Below, in pieces: positions 1 through 8,736 of a stretch of 44,284 nucleotides of DNA. Position numbers and translations under genes: made by a program. Under the pieces are notes generated by a model. That model was not told the DNA's origin. It did not search any database and worked only from the letters and a program-made list of their open reading frames with translations. Source of the DNA: CAYWMP01 sp964459445 (GTDB lineage Bacteria; Desulfobacterota; DSM-4660; Desulfatiglandales; HGW-15); NCBI GenBank assembly GCA_964459445.1, contig CAYWMP010000024.1:1-44284 (forward strand). The letters are read 5' to 3'. The first letter of the stretch is position 1, and the number at the start of each line of letters is the position of its first letter.

Positions 1-6
1 GTAGGA

Positions 7-39
7 TTCAACCCGCCGCCGCTGAAGCTATGGCGGGCA
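7..39. repeat. dispersed hairpin repeat, copy 1
   Basis: A 33-bp word with a CCCGCC (12-17) / GGCGGG (32-37) stem around an AAGCTA-containing loop. It is followed by degenerate 'GTTCAGAGG'-type words. A near-identical copy lies at 6826-6858, in another gap of the same operon, with only two visible base differences. It lies upstream of gspF; no end of gspE is visible before it. Confidence 0.6.
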
Positions 40-163
40 AAGGTTCAGCGTTCAGAGGTTCAGGGGTTGAAGAAAAAGAAAAAAGGCGTTCGTTGCCGGT
101 TCCTCGTTACTGGATGCTCGATGAAGGGAATGATAATTTACTAAAGAGTGACTCATTTAAATC

Positions 164-1393
164 ATGCCTGTTTTTGCATATAAGGCTCTCAACAAAAGCG
201 GAAAAAAGGTAGGGGGGATCATTACTGCTGACGGCCCCTCCGCTGCCAGGCTCAAATTGAGCCAGGACCTGATCTTCCCGATGGAGATAAGGGAAGTCAA
301 GGAGGAGACAAGTAAGTCAACCCAGTCATCCTTGTTGTCGCGTCTGGCCCCTTTCAGACGTATAAACCCCGTAGAAGTCACAACGGCCTTTAGACACCTT
401 GCAACCCTTGTCTCTTCAGGCCTGCCCCTGGTTGAGTGCCTTAGCGGCCTCATTGACCAGACTGAGCATCCACGATTGAAAACGATTTTCACGCAGATTA
501 GGGAAAAAGTTGTCGAGGGCGATTCACTATCCCAAGCCATGACAGAGCACCCTACAGTTTTCGGGCATATCCATGTGAATATGGTGAAGGCCGGTGAGAC
601 GGGAGGCGCCTTGGATATCATACTGAGGCGTCTGGCCGATTTTTCAGAAAGAAGGGCCAAGTTGCGAAAGAAGATCGAGGCGGCCCTGGCCTATCCCCTG
701 TTTCTTCTCATGATAAGTACCATCATTCTCATATTCCTCATGTCCTTTGTAATGCCAAAGGTGATCGGTATTTTTGAGGGGATGGAGCTTGCCCTCCCCT
801 GGTCCACGCGCGCACTTATTTGGTCGACGAATTTCATGAGACAATTCTGGTGGCTGTTAGTACTCGGAATAGTCTTTGTGTTGGCGGTTTTGTATGGATG
901 GATCAAATCTGAGAAGGGGCGGCGGATATGGGATCGCCTTCGAATCCTTACGCCTTTTCTCGGCAAAATACACCAGAAATCCGTCATCGCAAGATTCACC
1001 AGAACCCTTTCTATCCTTTTAAAAAGCGGCATAGTTCTGGTCAATGCCCTGGAGATATCAAGGCTTTCCATGGGCAACCGGGTCATGGAGGAGGCCATCA
1101 AAGACACGGAGAAGCTCGTCGGAGAGGGTCAGGACTTTGCGACCCCATTGAAAAACACCGGGCGATTTCCGCCTCTTGTTGTTCAACTCATCAAGGCAGG
1201 GGAACAAAGCGGTGAATTGGAAGAGATGCTCGGTAAGGCAGCAGAAGTGTATGAAGATGATGTGGAGTCGGCATTGACTTCAATCACGTCCATTATTGAG
1301 CCGGTGGTCATACTTGGCATGGGGGTTATGGTTGGATTCATGGTTATGGCCATACTCCTTCCTATATTCGATATGACCGGCGTCATTAAATAG
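164..1393 (+). CDS. gspF: type II secretion inner-membrane platform protein GspF
   Basis: Polytopic inner-membrane core of the T2SS, the platform on which the GspE ATPase drives pseudopilus assembly. The 409-residue length is normal for the family. The N-terminus (MPVFAYKAL) is the classic GspF/PilC start. Two repeated T2SSF domains lie at about residues 68-190 and 271-393, each ending in a hydrophobic region. Membrane segments are visible near 175-200, 228-246 and 374-403. It is the first gene of the T2SS run in this window. gspE, usually next door, is not visible in the 163 bases upstream, which hold a hairpin repeat instead. Identification is secure. Confidence 0.96.
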   Translation: MPVFAYKALNKSGKKVGGIITADGPSAARLKLSQDLIFPMEIREVKEETSKSTQSSLLSRLAPFRRINPVEVTTAFRHLATLVSSGLPLVECLSGLIDQTEHPRLKTIFTQIREKVVEGDSLSQAMTEHPTVFGHIHVNMVKAGETGGALDIILRRLADFSERRAKLRKKIEAALAYPLFLLMISTIILIFLMSFVMPKVIGIFEGMELALPWSTRALIWSTNFMRQFWWLLVLGIVFVLAVLYGWIKSEKGRRIWDRLRILTPFLGKIHQKSVIARFTRTLSILLKSGIVLVNALEISRLSMGNRVMEEAIKDTEKLVGEGQDFATPLKNTGRFPPLVVQLIKAGEQSGELEEMLGKAAEVYEDDVESALTSITSIIEPVVILGMGVMVGFMVMAILLPIFDMTGVIK

Positions 1394-1454
1394 CCAAACT
1401 GTTGGCCCTGAATTTGATGAACAGGAAAAGGAGGCATTTTCAGGAAGGGAGCAC

Positions 1455-1925
1455 ATGAAAAGGAAATATTCTGAAATATTGAAATCCCGCAATATGAGAG
1501 GCTTTACGCTGCTGGAGATACTTATCGTGATTACCATACTGGGTATCCTCGCCAGTTTGATTGCTGTTCGTATTATGGACAGACCGGGGGAAGCAAGAAC
1601 CACAAAAGCTCAACTCGACATTGGCACCCTGGAGAATGCCATTAAGCTGTTTAAGCTAGACAGTGCCTTCTATCCCACTACCGAACAGGGCCTGCGCTCT
1701 CTTGTGGAACAACCGAGTATTGGGAGGCTTCCCACCAAATGGCGTGAAGGGGGCTATCTGGAGAAAGGCGTTCTTCCAAAGGATCCCTGGGGCAATGATT
1801 ACATGTACATGAGTCCCGGAGTCCATAATCGAGAATTTGATATATGGTCCTATGGAGGGGATGGTGAAGAAGGGGGCGAGGGTGAGGATGCTGATGTTGG
1901 GAACTGGATCATTAAAGAAGAATAG
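1455..1925 (+). CDS. gspG: major pseudopilin GspG
   Basis: Major subunit of the T2SS pseudopilus. A basic leader ends in RG|FTLLEI, so prepilin peptidase should cut after Gly16, giving mature Phe1 and Glu5. The hydrophobic N-terminal helix follows. The C-terminal part shows the GspG signature: TEQGL, LPKDPWGNDY and a Glu/Asp/Gly-rich calcium-loop-like stretch near the end (WSYGGDGEEGGEGEDAD). Length (156 aa) is typical. An AAAGGAGG-like ribosome site lies upstream at about 1427-1434, with AGGGAG nearer the start. Its 3' end overlaps gspH. Confidence 0.96.
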   Translation: MKRKYSEILKSRNMRGFTLLEILIVITILGILASLIAVRIMDRPGEARTTKAQLDIGTLENAIKLFKLDSAFYPTTEQGLRSLVEQPSIGRLPTKWREGGYLEKGVLPKDPWGNDYMYMSPGVHNREFDIWSYGGDGEEGGEGEDADVGNWIIKEE

Positions 1926-2445
1926 GATGCGTGCCTTCACACTCCTTGAACTCCTCGTCTTACTCTTCATACTCGGACTTATCTCTATGTTCCTCACGAT
2001 CCGCATCGAGAGTGTTTTTTCAGGAGGCGATCTCCGTCTTGCATCGCGCATCATCATTGGTGAAATAAACAAACTGAGGGGCAAGGCGGCCTATATGCAT
2101 AAGGAACAGGTCCTGGGAATCAGGGTCGGCCAAAATGCCATCTACCCTATTGAATCCAATTCTGATGAGCAGGAGCCGTTAACTTGGAGGAGTGAGGAAA
2201 AAACAGAGGAGTTGAAGGCCGCCTATCTGCCAAGAGGGGTCACATTCGAAGATGTGGTCATACTCTCGGAGGGGAAGGTCCAGGAGGGGGAAGCCAGGAT
2301 CCGGTTTTTCGCAAACGGCAGCGTTGAAAGAAGCCTGATCCATTTGAGAAACGAAAACGACAAGGCCTATACCCTTCAGATTAATCCCTTGACCGGACAA
2401 GTGGAGATACATGACACCTACATCGAAAAGAGAATGTCAAAATAG
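1894..2445 (+). CDS. gspH: minor pseudopilin GspH, with Ala at the leader cleavage site
   Basis: Minor pseudopilin with the usual prepilin N-terminus, but the processing site reads RA|FTLLEL: Ala, not Gly, precedes the mature Phe. Mature Glu5 is present and the hydrophobic helix follows. I chose the ATG at 1894 because GGTGAGG stands just upstream and it gives a 14-residue basic leader. An ATG at 1927 would leave a three-residue leader, and ATGs further upstream lie deeper in gspG. The chosen start overlaps gspG by 32 bases and the 3' end overlaps gspI by 35, as in a tightly coupled operon. Product is 183 aa. Family identity rests on position, prepilin motif and length; the distal domain is divergent. 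Confidence 0.82.
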   Translation: MLGTGSLKKNRMRAFTLLELLVLLFILGLISMFLTIRIESVFSGGDLRLASRIIIGEINKLRGKAAYMHKEQVLGIRVGQNAIYPIESNSDEQEPLTWRSEEKTEELKAAYLPRGVTFEDVVILSEGKVQEGEARIRFFANGSVERSLIHLRNENDKAYTLQINPLTGQVEIHDTYIEKRMSK

Positions 2446-2809
2446 AGGATTCACCCTTCTTGAGATCGTTATTTCAATGGGCCTTATAACGATTGCTCTG
2501 TTGGCTGTGTTCCGTCTACAGGCCCAAAATTTGGATTTTCAATCGGAAGCGCAATTCATCACCATGGCCAAGCATCTTGCTCAACATAGGATTTCTCAGA
2601 TACAGGCTTCAGAAGTGATAGCCGAAGGTTCCGATACAGGTGAATTTGGGGATCAATACCCGGGTTTTTTGTTTCGAGAGGAAATCATGGAAGTGGCGGA
2701 CTTGGCCGATCTTTTCAAAGTGAAGGTTAGCGTTCTATTGGAGGCAGGGAACCAATCCAAGGACATGTCTGTTGAAACCTATGTGTATAGGGGGAGGGGT
2801 GATGATTGA
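2411..2809 (+). CDS. gspI: minor pseudopilin GspI
   Basis: Minor pseudopilin of the GspI-J-K tip complex. The leader ends in RG|FTLLEI, so cleavage falls after Gly13 and mature Glu5 is present. The next segment, MGLITIALLAVFRLQAQN, is typical of GspI. The 132-aa length fits. It overlaps gspH by 35 bases and is followed by a 170-base AT-rich gap before gspJ. Confidence 0.9.
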   Translation: MTPTSKRECQNRGFTLLEIVISMGLITIALLAVFRLQAQNLDFQSEAQFITMAKHLAQHRISQIQASEVIAEGSDTGEFGDQYPGFLFREEIMEVADLADLFKVKVSVLLEAGNQSKDMSVETYVYRGRGDD

Positions 2810-2881
2810 TTATTGACTATTGACGATTGTAGATTGGGAATAGGGGGATTCAGGGATTCAGGAATTTGGGGACCAAAAAAC

Positions 2882-2910
2882 TGAATATTCAATACTGAAG
2901 ATTGAAAATT
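2882..2910. repeat. dispersed AT-rich intergenic word
   Basis: An AATATTCAATACTGAA-type word in the gspI-gspJ gap, preceded by 'gattattgactattgacgatt'-like repeats. A related word lies at 26661-26690 between hypF and hypD. It appears to be low-complexity intergenic filler typical of this genome. No ORF or regulatory site is evident. Confidence 0.4.
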
Positions 2911-2979
2911 GGGACGGCATAATTGGAAGCCTTAGACACTGACTATTAAATAATGCAAATCGTGAATTGAAGAATCCAA

Positions 2980-3660
2980 ATGAAAAAGAAACAGGGTCGC
3001 TTCATTATGGGTAGCATTAAAGGCCTGACTTTGTTGGAAGTCCTTGTGAGCGTTGCTATTGTGGCGATTGTCATGACGGCGATCTATGGGGCCTATGCGT
3101 CCAATGTGGAATCTATACATATCGCCCGCCGAAGCAGCCAGATTTCACAACCCGCACGTATCATCATCGACCGCTTGAGCAAGGACATTGAGTCGGCCTA
3201 TATGGGATCCCATGTGCAAATTGAAAAACCGATACTCGGAATGGTCGGTGAAGACCAGGAGATAGGTGGCAGGTCGGCCGATAAACTAGACTTCAGCAGT
3301 CTGGCTCATGTGTCCTTAAGCAAAAGTGACCTCCAAACGGACCTCTGTGAGATCGGGTATTATCTGGAAGAAGACCCCGAGCGCGAAGCCCTGATTCTTT
3401 ATAGACGAGACCACGGCAGGGTGGATGAAGATCTCTTCACGGGAGGCGAGGCATACGCTCTGGCGACATCTGTTTTAGGGTTTGACGTTTCTTTTCAGGA
3501 CAATCTCGGTGTCGAATCGGAGGAATGGGACACCTTTGAGGGAGACAAAAAGGGCATCCTCCCGTCCCTGGTCACCATTAAAATAACACTGAAGGACGAC
3601 CGGGGCCATGAACGGCTTTTCATGACAAGTATTCGGCCTGGATCGGCGGGGTTTGAGTAA
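2980..3660 (+). CDS. gspJ: minor pseudopilin GspJ
   Basis: Minor pseudopilin that partners GspI and GspK at the pseudopilus tip. The leader is basic and ends in KG|LTLLEV (cut after Gly15), so mature residue 1 is Leu rather than the usual Phe, while Glu5 is kept. The hydrophobic helix is followed by the GspJ-type sequence ISQPARIIIDRLSKDIESAY. Length is 226 aa. The 3' end reaches into the region upstream of gspK, where a 14-bp tandem repeat follows. Confidence 0.9.
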   Translation: MKKKQGRFIMGSIKGLTLLEVLVSVAIVAIVMTAIYGAYASNVESIHIARRSSQISQPARIIIDRLSKDIESAYMGSHVQIEKPILGMVGEDQEIGGRSADKLDFSSLAHVSLSKSDLQTDLCEIGYYLEEDPEREALILYRRDHGRVDEDLFTGGEAYALATSVLGFDVSFQDNLGVESEEWDTFEGDKKGILPSLVTIKITLKDDRGHERLFMTSIRPGSAGFE

Positions 3661-3671
3661 TAAGCAGGAGC

Positions 3672-3737
3672 ACTGGTTACTCGTTACTGGTTACTCGTTA
3701 CTGGTTACTCGTTACTGGTTGCTCGTTACTGGTTGCC
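3672..3737. repeat. 14-bp tandem repeat before gspK
   Basis: Four complete 14-bp units (ACTGGTTACTCGTT, the fourth with one change) plus a partial fifth. They directly follow the gspJ stop. A degenerate match, CGTTGCCGGTTCCTCGTTAC, sits near 90-110 ahead of gspF. The repeat is open in the gspK frame and would add a run of LLVTGY-like residues if an upstream start were used. Unit number is likely to vary between strains. Confidence 0.85.
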
Positions 3738-3778
3738 GGATGAGAAGAATGGGATTTGCGGGTCAGGGTTTCAAGGAT

Positions 3779-4753
3779 ATGAGTAAAAAGACTCCCAAAG
3801 GGAATAGGCAGGTCGGGCACAGGGGCGCGGCTTTGGTCATTACGCTGCTGGTGATCGCAACACTGACCGGATTGACCGTAGCCTTTTCTGAGGAGTCAAA
3901 TATAGAACTCAGCCTTGCCGGTTTTTCGAGGGATGGGTATAAGGCCCATCAAATGGCGCGCTCCGGCGTTCATCTCGCTCTGGCAACCCTAATAAAGATT
4001 GAAAAAGAGAAGGCGTGGGATAAATTAGAGGAAGGGTGGGATGAGATCGATGCCAAATCCTTCCCGGATGCCTTCCCGGCAGGGAGTTCTATATCCGGCA
4101 CGATAGTAGATGAGAGCGGCAAGTTCAATATAAACTCACTCATAAATCAAGACGGCGAGATTGATTCAATAAGGGAATTGCAGCTGACAAGGCTCTTTCA
4201 TATCCTCGCCCTGGAAGAAAGCATGGTCAAGCCGGTTCTGGATTGGCTTGATATCGACAATGAGGAACGCATGGAGGGTGCCGAGAATTATTATTATCAG
4301 GGCCTTGAAGACCCCTATGAATGCGGGAATGGGCCTTTTCTTACCGTCCGGCAGGTTTTCCTTGTAAAGGGAATCAATGAAATCAAGAGTTTTGGCGAAG
4401 AAAGCGAAAGAGACCTCCTTGACTTTTTGACTATCTATTCGGATGGTAAAATCAACATAAACACGGCGCCTAATGAAATCCTTCAGTGTTTGAGTGAAAG
4501 AATTGACGCCTCGATCGCGGAGGCCATCCTTGAGTATCGTCAAGAAGAGCGATTCACAAGCATCGAAGGTTTAAAAGATATTTCGGGGATTGATCAAGCC
4601 CTGTTCGACGAAATAAAAAACCTGATAACCGTGACAAGCAGCGCTTACACCATAGAGACTGAAGGAAAAAGTCAGGATGCCTCATCGGGCATTAAGGCAG
4701 TGGCAATGCGAGAGGGAGAGGCGTTTAGGTTGGTTTACTGGCAAGTCAACTAG
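3779..4753 (+). CDS. gspK: atypical minor pseudopilin GspK
   Basis: Large minor pseudopilin that caps the pseudopilus tip. The leader ends in HRG|AALVITLLVIA, the usual GspK form with no Glu5. Cleavage would follow Gly16 from the chosen start. The body carries SGVHLAL, DESGKFNINSL, the VRQVFLVKG region and a helix-hairpin-helix-like NINTAPNEILQCL stretch, all typical of the family. The frame is open back to 3653, but that stretch translates the tandem repeat. The ATG at 3779 has AAGG just upstream and gives a normal 16-residue leader, so I prefer it; ATGs at 3740 and 3749 are alternatives. Product is 324 aa. Confidence 0.9.
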   Translation: MSKKTPKGNRQVGHRGAALVITLLVIATLTGLTVAFSEESNIELSLAGFSRDGYKAHQMARSGVHLALATLIKIEKEKAWDKLEEGWDEIDAKSFPDAFPAGSSISGTIVDESGKFNINSLINQDGEIDSIRELQLTRLFHILALEESMVKPVLDWLDIDNEERMEGAENYYYQGLEDPYECGNGPFLTVRQVFLVKGINEIKSFGEESERDLLDFLTIYSDGKININTAPNEILQCLSERIDASIAEAILEYRQEERFTSIEGLKDISGIDQALFDEIKNLITVTSSAYTIETEGKSQDASSGIKAVAMREGEAFRLVYWQVN

Positions 4754-4856
4754 CAATATTCGTAACTTTTTAACGCTTTGAAAGCGTGTTTGATTGTGCG
4801 GGGGCCGGGGAGATGGCTGAGCCTCCGCATAATTTAAGAGGGCTAAACTGATACCT

Positions 4857-6293
4857 ATGTTCAATCCATTCAAAGAATTCCTGGCTCCGAAGTACGTGGT
4901 TGGGCTCTCTGTAGGCAACCGCTACATGAGCGCGGTGCGCGTATACAACGCCCTGAATTCAATCGAAGTCGATCACATCGCCTTAAAGGAAGTAGAGAGT
5001 CGCGATCAGATTCGGCAGGAGCTTCAAGATTTTCTCAGGCAGGAGAAACTGCTCAACGACACCATTGTCACTTGCCTTTCCACATCTCAGGCGATTGTCA
5101 GACAGATATCGATGCCGCCTGCAACCCTCGGAAAGCTTGAAAAAATCATCAAATACCAAATGGAACCGCATCTGCCGGAACCCATAGATGACATGATCGT
5201 TGATTTTTTGCCGCCAAAAGGCGATGGCGACGTCGCCACTTTTGCAGTCCCCAAGGCGCTTTTGTCGGAGCAACTGGCCCATTTTTTAGAGGTGGGGGTA
5301 GAACCCAGGGCCGTCAGCATTGATGATATGGCCCTTTACTCCCTGTACCTCTACAGCCGCAATGGCGACATGCAGCAGACCATCTCCATCATTCATCTGG
5401 ACGACAGGAAAAGCTCGGTTCAGGTCATTCACCAAGGGACGCTCGATTTCATTCGCGTCATGCCGAAAAGGATAGAGAACATCGAGAGCCTCCTTGAGAC
5501 ATATAATCTCTATCTCCTCAAGAGAGAAGGCATCCAACTGGAGCAGATCCTTTTAACCGGCATCGGTTCGGATGATGATGGTCTGGCAGAATCGATTGAG
5601 GCTCAGACGGGCGTCAAAACATCATCATGGCGACCCTTTGATAAAGTAAAACATCGGTTAGGGGAAATTGAGACCGGGTTTCAATCAAAGCTAAGCGTCC
5701 CCCTTGGCCTGGCGATCAGCGGCGCGAATCCGCCGGTGAAAAGCATTGATATGAGGAAGGAGGAATTCGAGCTCACCAACTCAGTGAGCCTCAAGTATAT
5801 GTCAGTTGTTGTGATTTCAATACTTCTCCTCCTCGGTTTCTTCACCTTTAATCTCTATAGCAAGCTTCAATCTCTTGAGAGACACTACTCTGAGCTAAAG
5901 GCAAGCGCCAAAGAGATTTTTGTGGAAGCCTTCCCAAATGCTACGGGCATTATTAAGGGGCGGGAGTTGGCCCAGTTCAGTCAAAGGGTTGAGACTGAAA
6001 TGAATAGGTTTGAATGGCTTGAAACCATGCGTGGGCGTGGAACCGTATTGGAAGTCCTCAAGATCCTGACTGAAGCGGTTTACGGATTTTCTGATGTAAA
6101 GATAGAGAATCTTTCAGTGGAAGGGGAAGAGATCAGACTGGATGGGAATGCGGGCTCCTTAGAAACGGTGGATAAGCTGGAGAAAAAGCTTGCAACTACA
6201 GGCCTATTCAAGACAATTAAGCTCGTTGGCGCCAAAATAGACAGAAAAGACCAGACTTTTAAATTCAATTTTGCCATAGGGAAAAGCAAATGA
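4857..6293 (+). CDS. gspL: type II secretion protein GspL (PilM/actin-like plus membrane anchor)
   Basis: Links the cytoplasmic GspE ATPase to the membrane platform. Residues 1-310 form the actin-like/PilM-like cytoplasmic domain: VGLSVGNRYMSAVRV at the N-terminus and PLGLAISG near its end. One membrane segment lies at about 315-337. A periplasmic coiled coil and ferredoxin-like fold follow (about 340-478). Length is 478 aa. Its last four bases overlap the gspM start (ATGA), showing translational coupling. The 103-base gap before it holds no clear feature. Confidence 0.88.
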   Translation: MFNPFKEFLAPKYVVGLSVGNRYMSAVRVYNALNSIEVDHIALKEVESRDQIRQELQDFLRQEKLLNDTIVTCLSTSQAIVRQISMPPATLGKLEKIIKYQMEPHLPEPIDDMIVDFLPPKGDGDVATFAVPKALLSEQLAHFLEVGVEPRAVSIDDMALYSLYLYSRNGDMQQTISIIHLDDRKSSVQVIHQGTLDFIRVMPKRIENIESLLETYNLYLLKREGIQLEQILLTGIGSDDDGLAESIEAQTGVKTSSWRPFDKVKHRLGEIETGFQSKLSVPLGLAISGANPPVKSIDMRKEEFELTNSVSLKYMSVVVISILLLLGFFTFNLYSKLQSLERHYSELKASAKEIFVEAFPNATGIIKGRELAQFSQRVETEMNRFEWLETMRGRGTVLEVLKILTEAVYGFSDVKIENLSVEGEEIRLDGNAGSLETVDKLEKKLATTGLFKTIKLVGAKIDRKDQTFKFNFAIGKSK

Positions 6294-6817
6294 GGATTAA
6301 CCGCAGAGAGTTAACCCTTATACTGGCGGGAGGCATCATTGTCCTATCCGTGTTTTATTATCTTTTCATCGTGTCACCGGCCTTGGCGAGGCAAAAGGTA
6401 TTGACCAAGTATATCGCAAAAAAGGAATCTGATTTAGCCGCCATGAGAGGCCTGAAGACAAAGTGGGATGCATTCAAAAGCGATAGAGGCGAGGCGGAAA
6501 AGTCTCTCACTAATCGTGGGAAGAAATTCACACTCCTCTCCTTTCTTGAGGGCATCTCCCGGGAAGTGGGCATTAACCAGAATATTCAGTACATGAAACC
6601 ACTCTCCGCCTCTGAGAAATCGGAGAATTTAAGAGCCGCAGGTATGGAGATGAAGCTGGAGGGTATTGACATGAGCCAGCTCGTCAACTTCCTATACAAG
6701 CTTGAGTATTCGGGAAATCTGCTCAAAATAAAAAGAACTAAAATCCAAAAATTATCCAAAGGCAATACCCAAACCTTAAGGGTGACCATGCAGATATTTA
6801 CCTATAGGGCGGGTTAG
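6290..6817 (+). CDS. gspM: type II secretion protein GspM (PilO-like)
   Basis: Small bitopic inner-membrane protein that stabilises GspL. A short basic N-terminus is followed by one membrane segment (about 9-30). A coiled coil (about 34-75) and a ferredoxin-like periplasmic domain follow, with the FLEGISREVG and MSQLVNFLYKLE segments typical of GspM/PilO-type proteins. Length is 175 aa. It starts inside the gspL stop codon. Confidence 0.87.
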   Translation: MRINRRELTLILAGGIIVLSVFYYLFIVSPALARQKVLTKYIAKKESDLAAMRGLKTKWDAFKSDRGEAEKSLTNRGKKFTLLSFLEGISREVGINQNIQYMKPLSASEKSENLRAAGMEMKLEGIDMSQLVNFLYKLEYSGNLLKIKRTKIQKLSKGNTQTLRVTMQIFTYRAG

Positions 6818-6825
6818 ATAGTGGG

Positions 6826-6858
6826 TTCAACCCGCCGTCGCTAAAGCTATGGCGGGCA
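6826..6858. repeat. dispersed hairpin repeat, copy 2
   Basis: Second copy of the 33-bp hairpin word at 7-39, with stem CCCGCC (6831-6836) and GGCGGG (6851-6856). It lies between gspM and gspN and is again followed by a 'GTTCAGGGTTCATAGG' word. It marks an insertion-tolerant gap inside the T2SS operon. Confidence 0.65.
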
Positions 6859-6951
6859 GGGAGTTCAGGGTTCATAGGTTTAGGGATGCTGGGTTAAAGG
6901 TTCTTATCCCATCCATCCGGAACGGGGAACCTTCAGGGGAAATAGTAAAAT

Positions 6952-7854
6952 ATGCTGAAATTCATGTGGAGAAAAAAGAAATGGGCGGGGTATGGCATCT
7001 ATTGTCTACTCCTGTTGTGTGCACTGCTTTATTACCGGTTCCCTTCCCAAGCCCTTGGTGACTATCTGGCAAGCGCTGCCAGTGCAGTGGATTCAAGGTA
7101 CGCCCTTGAGATTAATTCGATTCGACCCTGGTTCCCCTTGGGGTTGAGGTTCAAGGACACAACGCTTTCCCTGAAAAGCGGTCAGCAGGGGGAGCTTGTC
7201 AGGAGCGAAGATATCCTACTAACGGCCGATTTTTGGTCATCTCTAAAAGATCGTCCTAGGTGTTTATTCAAGGCCAAAGGCTATAATGGCACCTTGAAGG
7301 GTCACATTGATTTCGAGAGCATTGAATTTTTAGGCCCGGTCAATACAACAGCGACCATCAAAGGTCTTGATATGGCCGGCATGACTTATCTTCAAGAAGT
7401 TTCGGACCGATCCATTGAGGGAGAATTGGACGGGCGCCTTTCCTATGAAGGGAATAGGGGATCCTTCATTGATGGAACCGCAAAGGTCGACTTGAGGTTA
7501 AAAGATGTTTGGTTTGAATATCTTAGTCTGCATCCAAAACTGCGTCTGGAAGCCGTTGATCTGGGCGATATAACCATTGAGATGGCCATGGAAAGAAGAA
7601 ACGTGAATATTTCTCGGCTTGAGATCAAAGGCAAGGCGTTTCAAGGCAGCCTCACCGGCAACATTGCCATGGGTACCGGCATCGGAGGCAGCAGCATAAG
7701 CCTTAAAGGCATGATCAAACCTTCGGCCACCTTATTGGAACAATTATTGGAAGATCTGGATACCGCTAAGCTCATTAAACAACGAATGCGAAGGGGGAAT
7801 CTTCCCCTCACCATATACGGCACGCTCAAAGAGCCGAAAATCAACATCACATAA
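6952..7854 (+). CDS. gspN: type II secretion system protein GspN
   Basis: Accessory T2SS protein of the longer deltaproteobacterial-type GspN family, about 300 aa. A basic N-terminus and one membrane segment (about 10-30) anchor a large periplasmic beta-rich domain. That domain has repeated amphipathic strands (LKGHIDFESI, IEGELDGRLSYEG, FQGSLTGNIAMG), reminiscent of AsmA-like lipid-groove folds. It ends in PLTIYGTLKEPKINI. gspC begins two bases after its stop. Its role is not settled; not all T2SS have it. Confidence 0.82.
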   Translation: MLKFMWRKKKWAGYGIYCLLLLCALLYYRFPSQALGDYLASAASAVDSRYALEINSIRPWFPLGLRFKDTTLSLKSGQQGELVRSEDILLTADFWSSLKDRPRCLFKAKGYNGTLKGHIDFESIEFLGPVNTTATIKGLDMAGMTYLQEVSDRSIEGELDGRLSYEGNRGSFIDGTAKVDLRLKDVWFEYLSLHPKLRLEAVDLGDITIEMAMERRNVNISRLEIKGKAFQGSLTGNIAMGTGIGGSSISLKGMIKPSATLLEQLLEDLDTAKLIKQRMRRGNLPLTIYGTLKEPKINIT

Positions 7855-7856
7855 AA

Positions 7857-8732
7857 ATGAAGAGACCCTTCCATACCATTCTCAATCTTGTCCTTCTCAC
7901 CATCGTTACATACATCTCGGTGGAGGTCTTCTATGCATTTGTCCGATCAAATCTGAGGCCTGTTAACACAAGGGAAGTATCATTGCCCCTACCGCCGGAG
8001 GTCAAACGCCATAAAAAGCCCAGATTGGCGGATTATAAAGTTGTCATCGATAAAGACATATTCGGAACAAAAAGAATTGAGATCAAAGAAGTAGTCCAGA
8101 AACCCATTGAGGAAAAAGTGGTCGAAGAGCTTGAGAAGGCTTCTTTAAACGTCACCCTTTTAGGCACCATAGCAGGGGATGCTCAGAGTGCCGCGGCCGT
8201 CATCAAGGATGCTGCAAAGAGAAAACAGGGTTTTTACAGGGTCGGCGATTCAGTCCAAGATGCAGTTGTGAAGCAGATTTTGAGGGGGAAGGTCATAGTC
8301 CGGGTGGGAGATAAAGACGAAATCCTCATCATGGATGAAGAAGGAGGCAAGGGAACAAAAGAGCAGAACGCTACAAAGACGAAATCCAAGATTCAGAAAC
8401 CAAAGAAAACAAGGGCAAGGCGAACCCTCAAACGTTCGAACATCAAGGATTCGCTCAAGAACATCAACAGCCTCCTCTCTCAGGTTCGCATTCGGCCGCA
8501 TTTTACCGGCGGTAAGGCCGATGGCCTTACCCTTAGCAGAATCAAACCGGATTCCGTGTTTGCACAAATGGGACTCAGGGACGGCGATGTGCTGAAAGGG
8601 ATAGACGGAAAATCCATCTCAAGGCCGGATGACATCCTGGCTCTCTACAAAAAGCTGAAATCCGGGTCCCGGATAAGTCTCGACATAAACAGAAGAAATC
8701 AATCCAAAATCATAAACTACAGTTTCAGGTAA
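7857..8732 (+). CDS. gspC: type II secretion protein GspC with PDZ domain
   Basis: Bridges the inner-membrane platform to the GspD secretin. It has a short cytoplasmic N-terminus and one membrane segment (about 7-29). The homology region (about 97-160) carries LLGTIAG and the FYRVGDSVQDAVVKQI strand pattern. A Lys/Arg-rich linker follows, then a PDZ domain (about 205-290) with FAQMGLRDGDVLKGIDG. Length is 291 aa. Position after gspN, rather than first in the operon, is unlike the E. coli/Klebsiella order. Confidence 0.9.
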   Translation: MKRPFHTILNLVLLTIVTYISVEVFYAFVRSNLRPVNTREVSLPLPPEVKRHKKPRLADYKVVIDKDIFGTKRIEIKEVVQKPIEEKVVEELEKASLNVTLLGTIAGDAQSAAAVIKDAAKRKQGFYRVGDSVQDAVVKQILRGKVIVRVGDKDEILIMDEEGGKGTKEQNATKTKSKIQKPKKTRARRTLKRSNIKDSLKNINSLLSQVRIRPHFTGGKADGLTLSRIKPDSVFAQMGLRDGDVLKGIDGKSISRPDDILALYKKLKSGSRISLDINRRNQSKIINYSFR

Positions 8733-8736
8733 GCCC

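Noticed and set aside
3672..3737. CRISPR-like repeats
   Set aside because: Units are directly adjacent with no spacers, only 14 bp long, and no cas gene is present.
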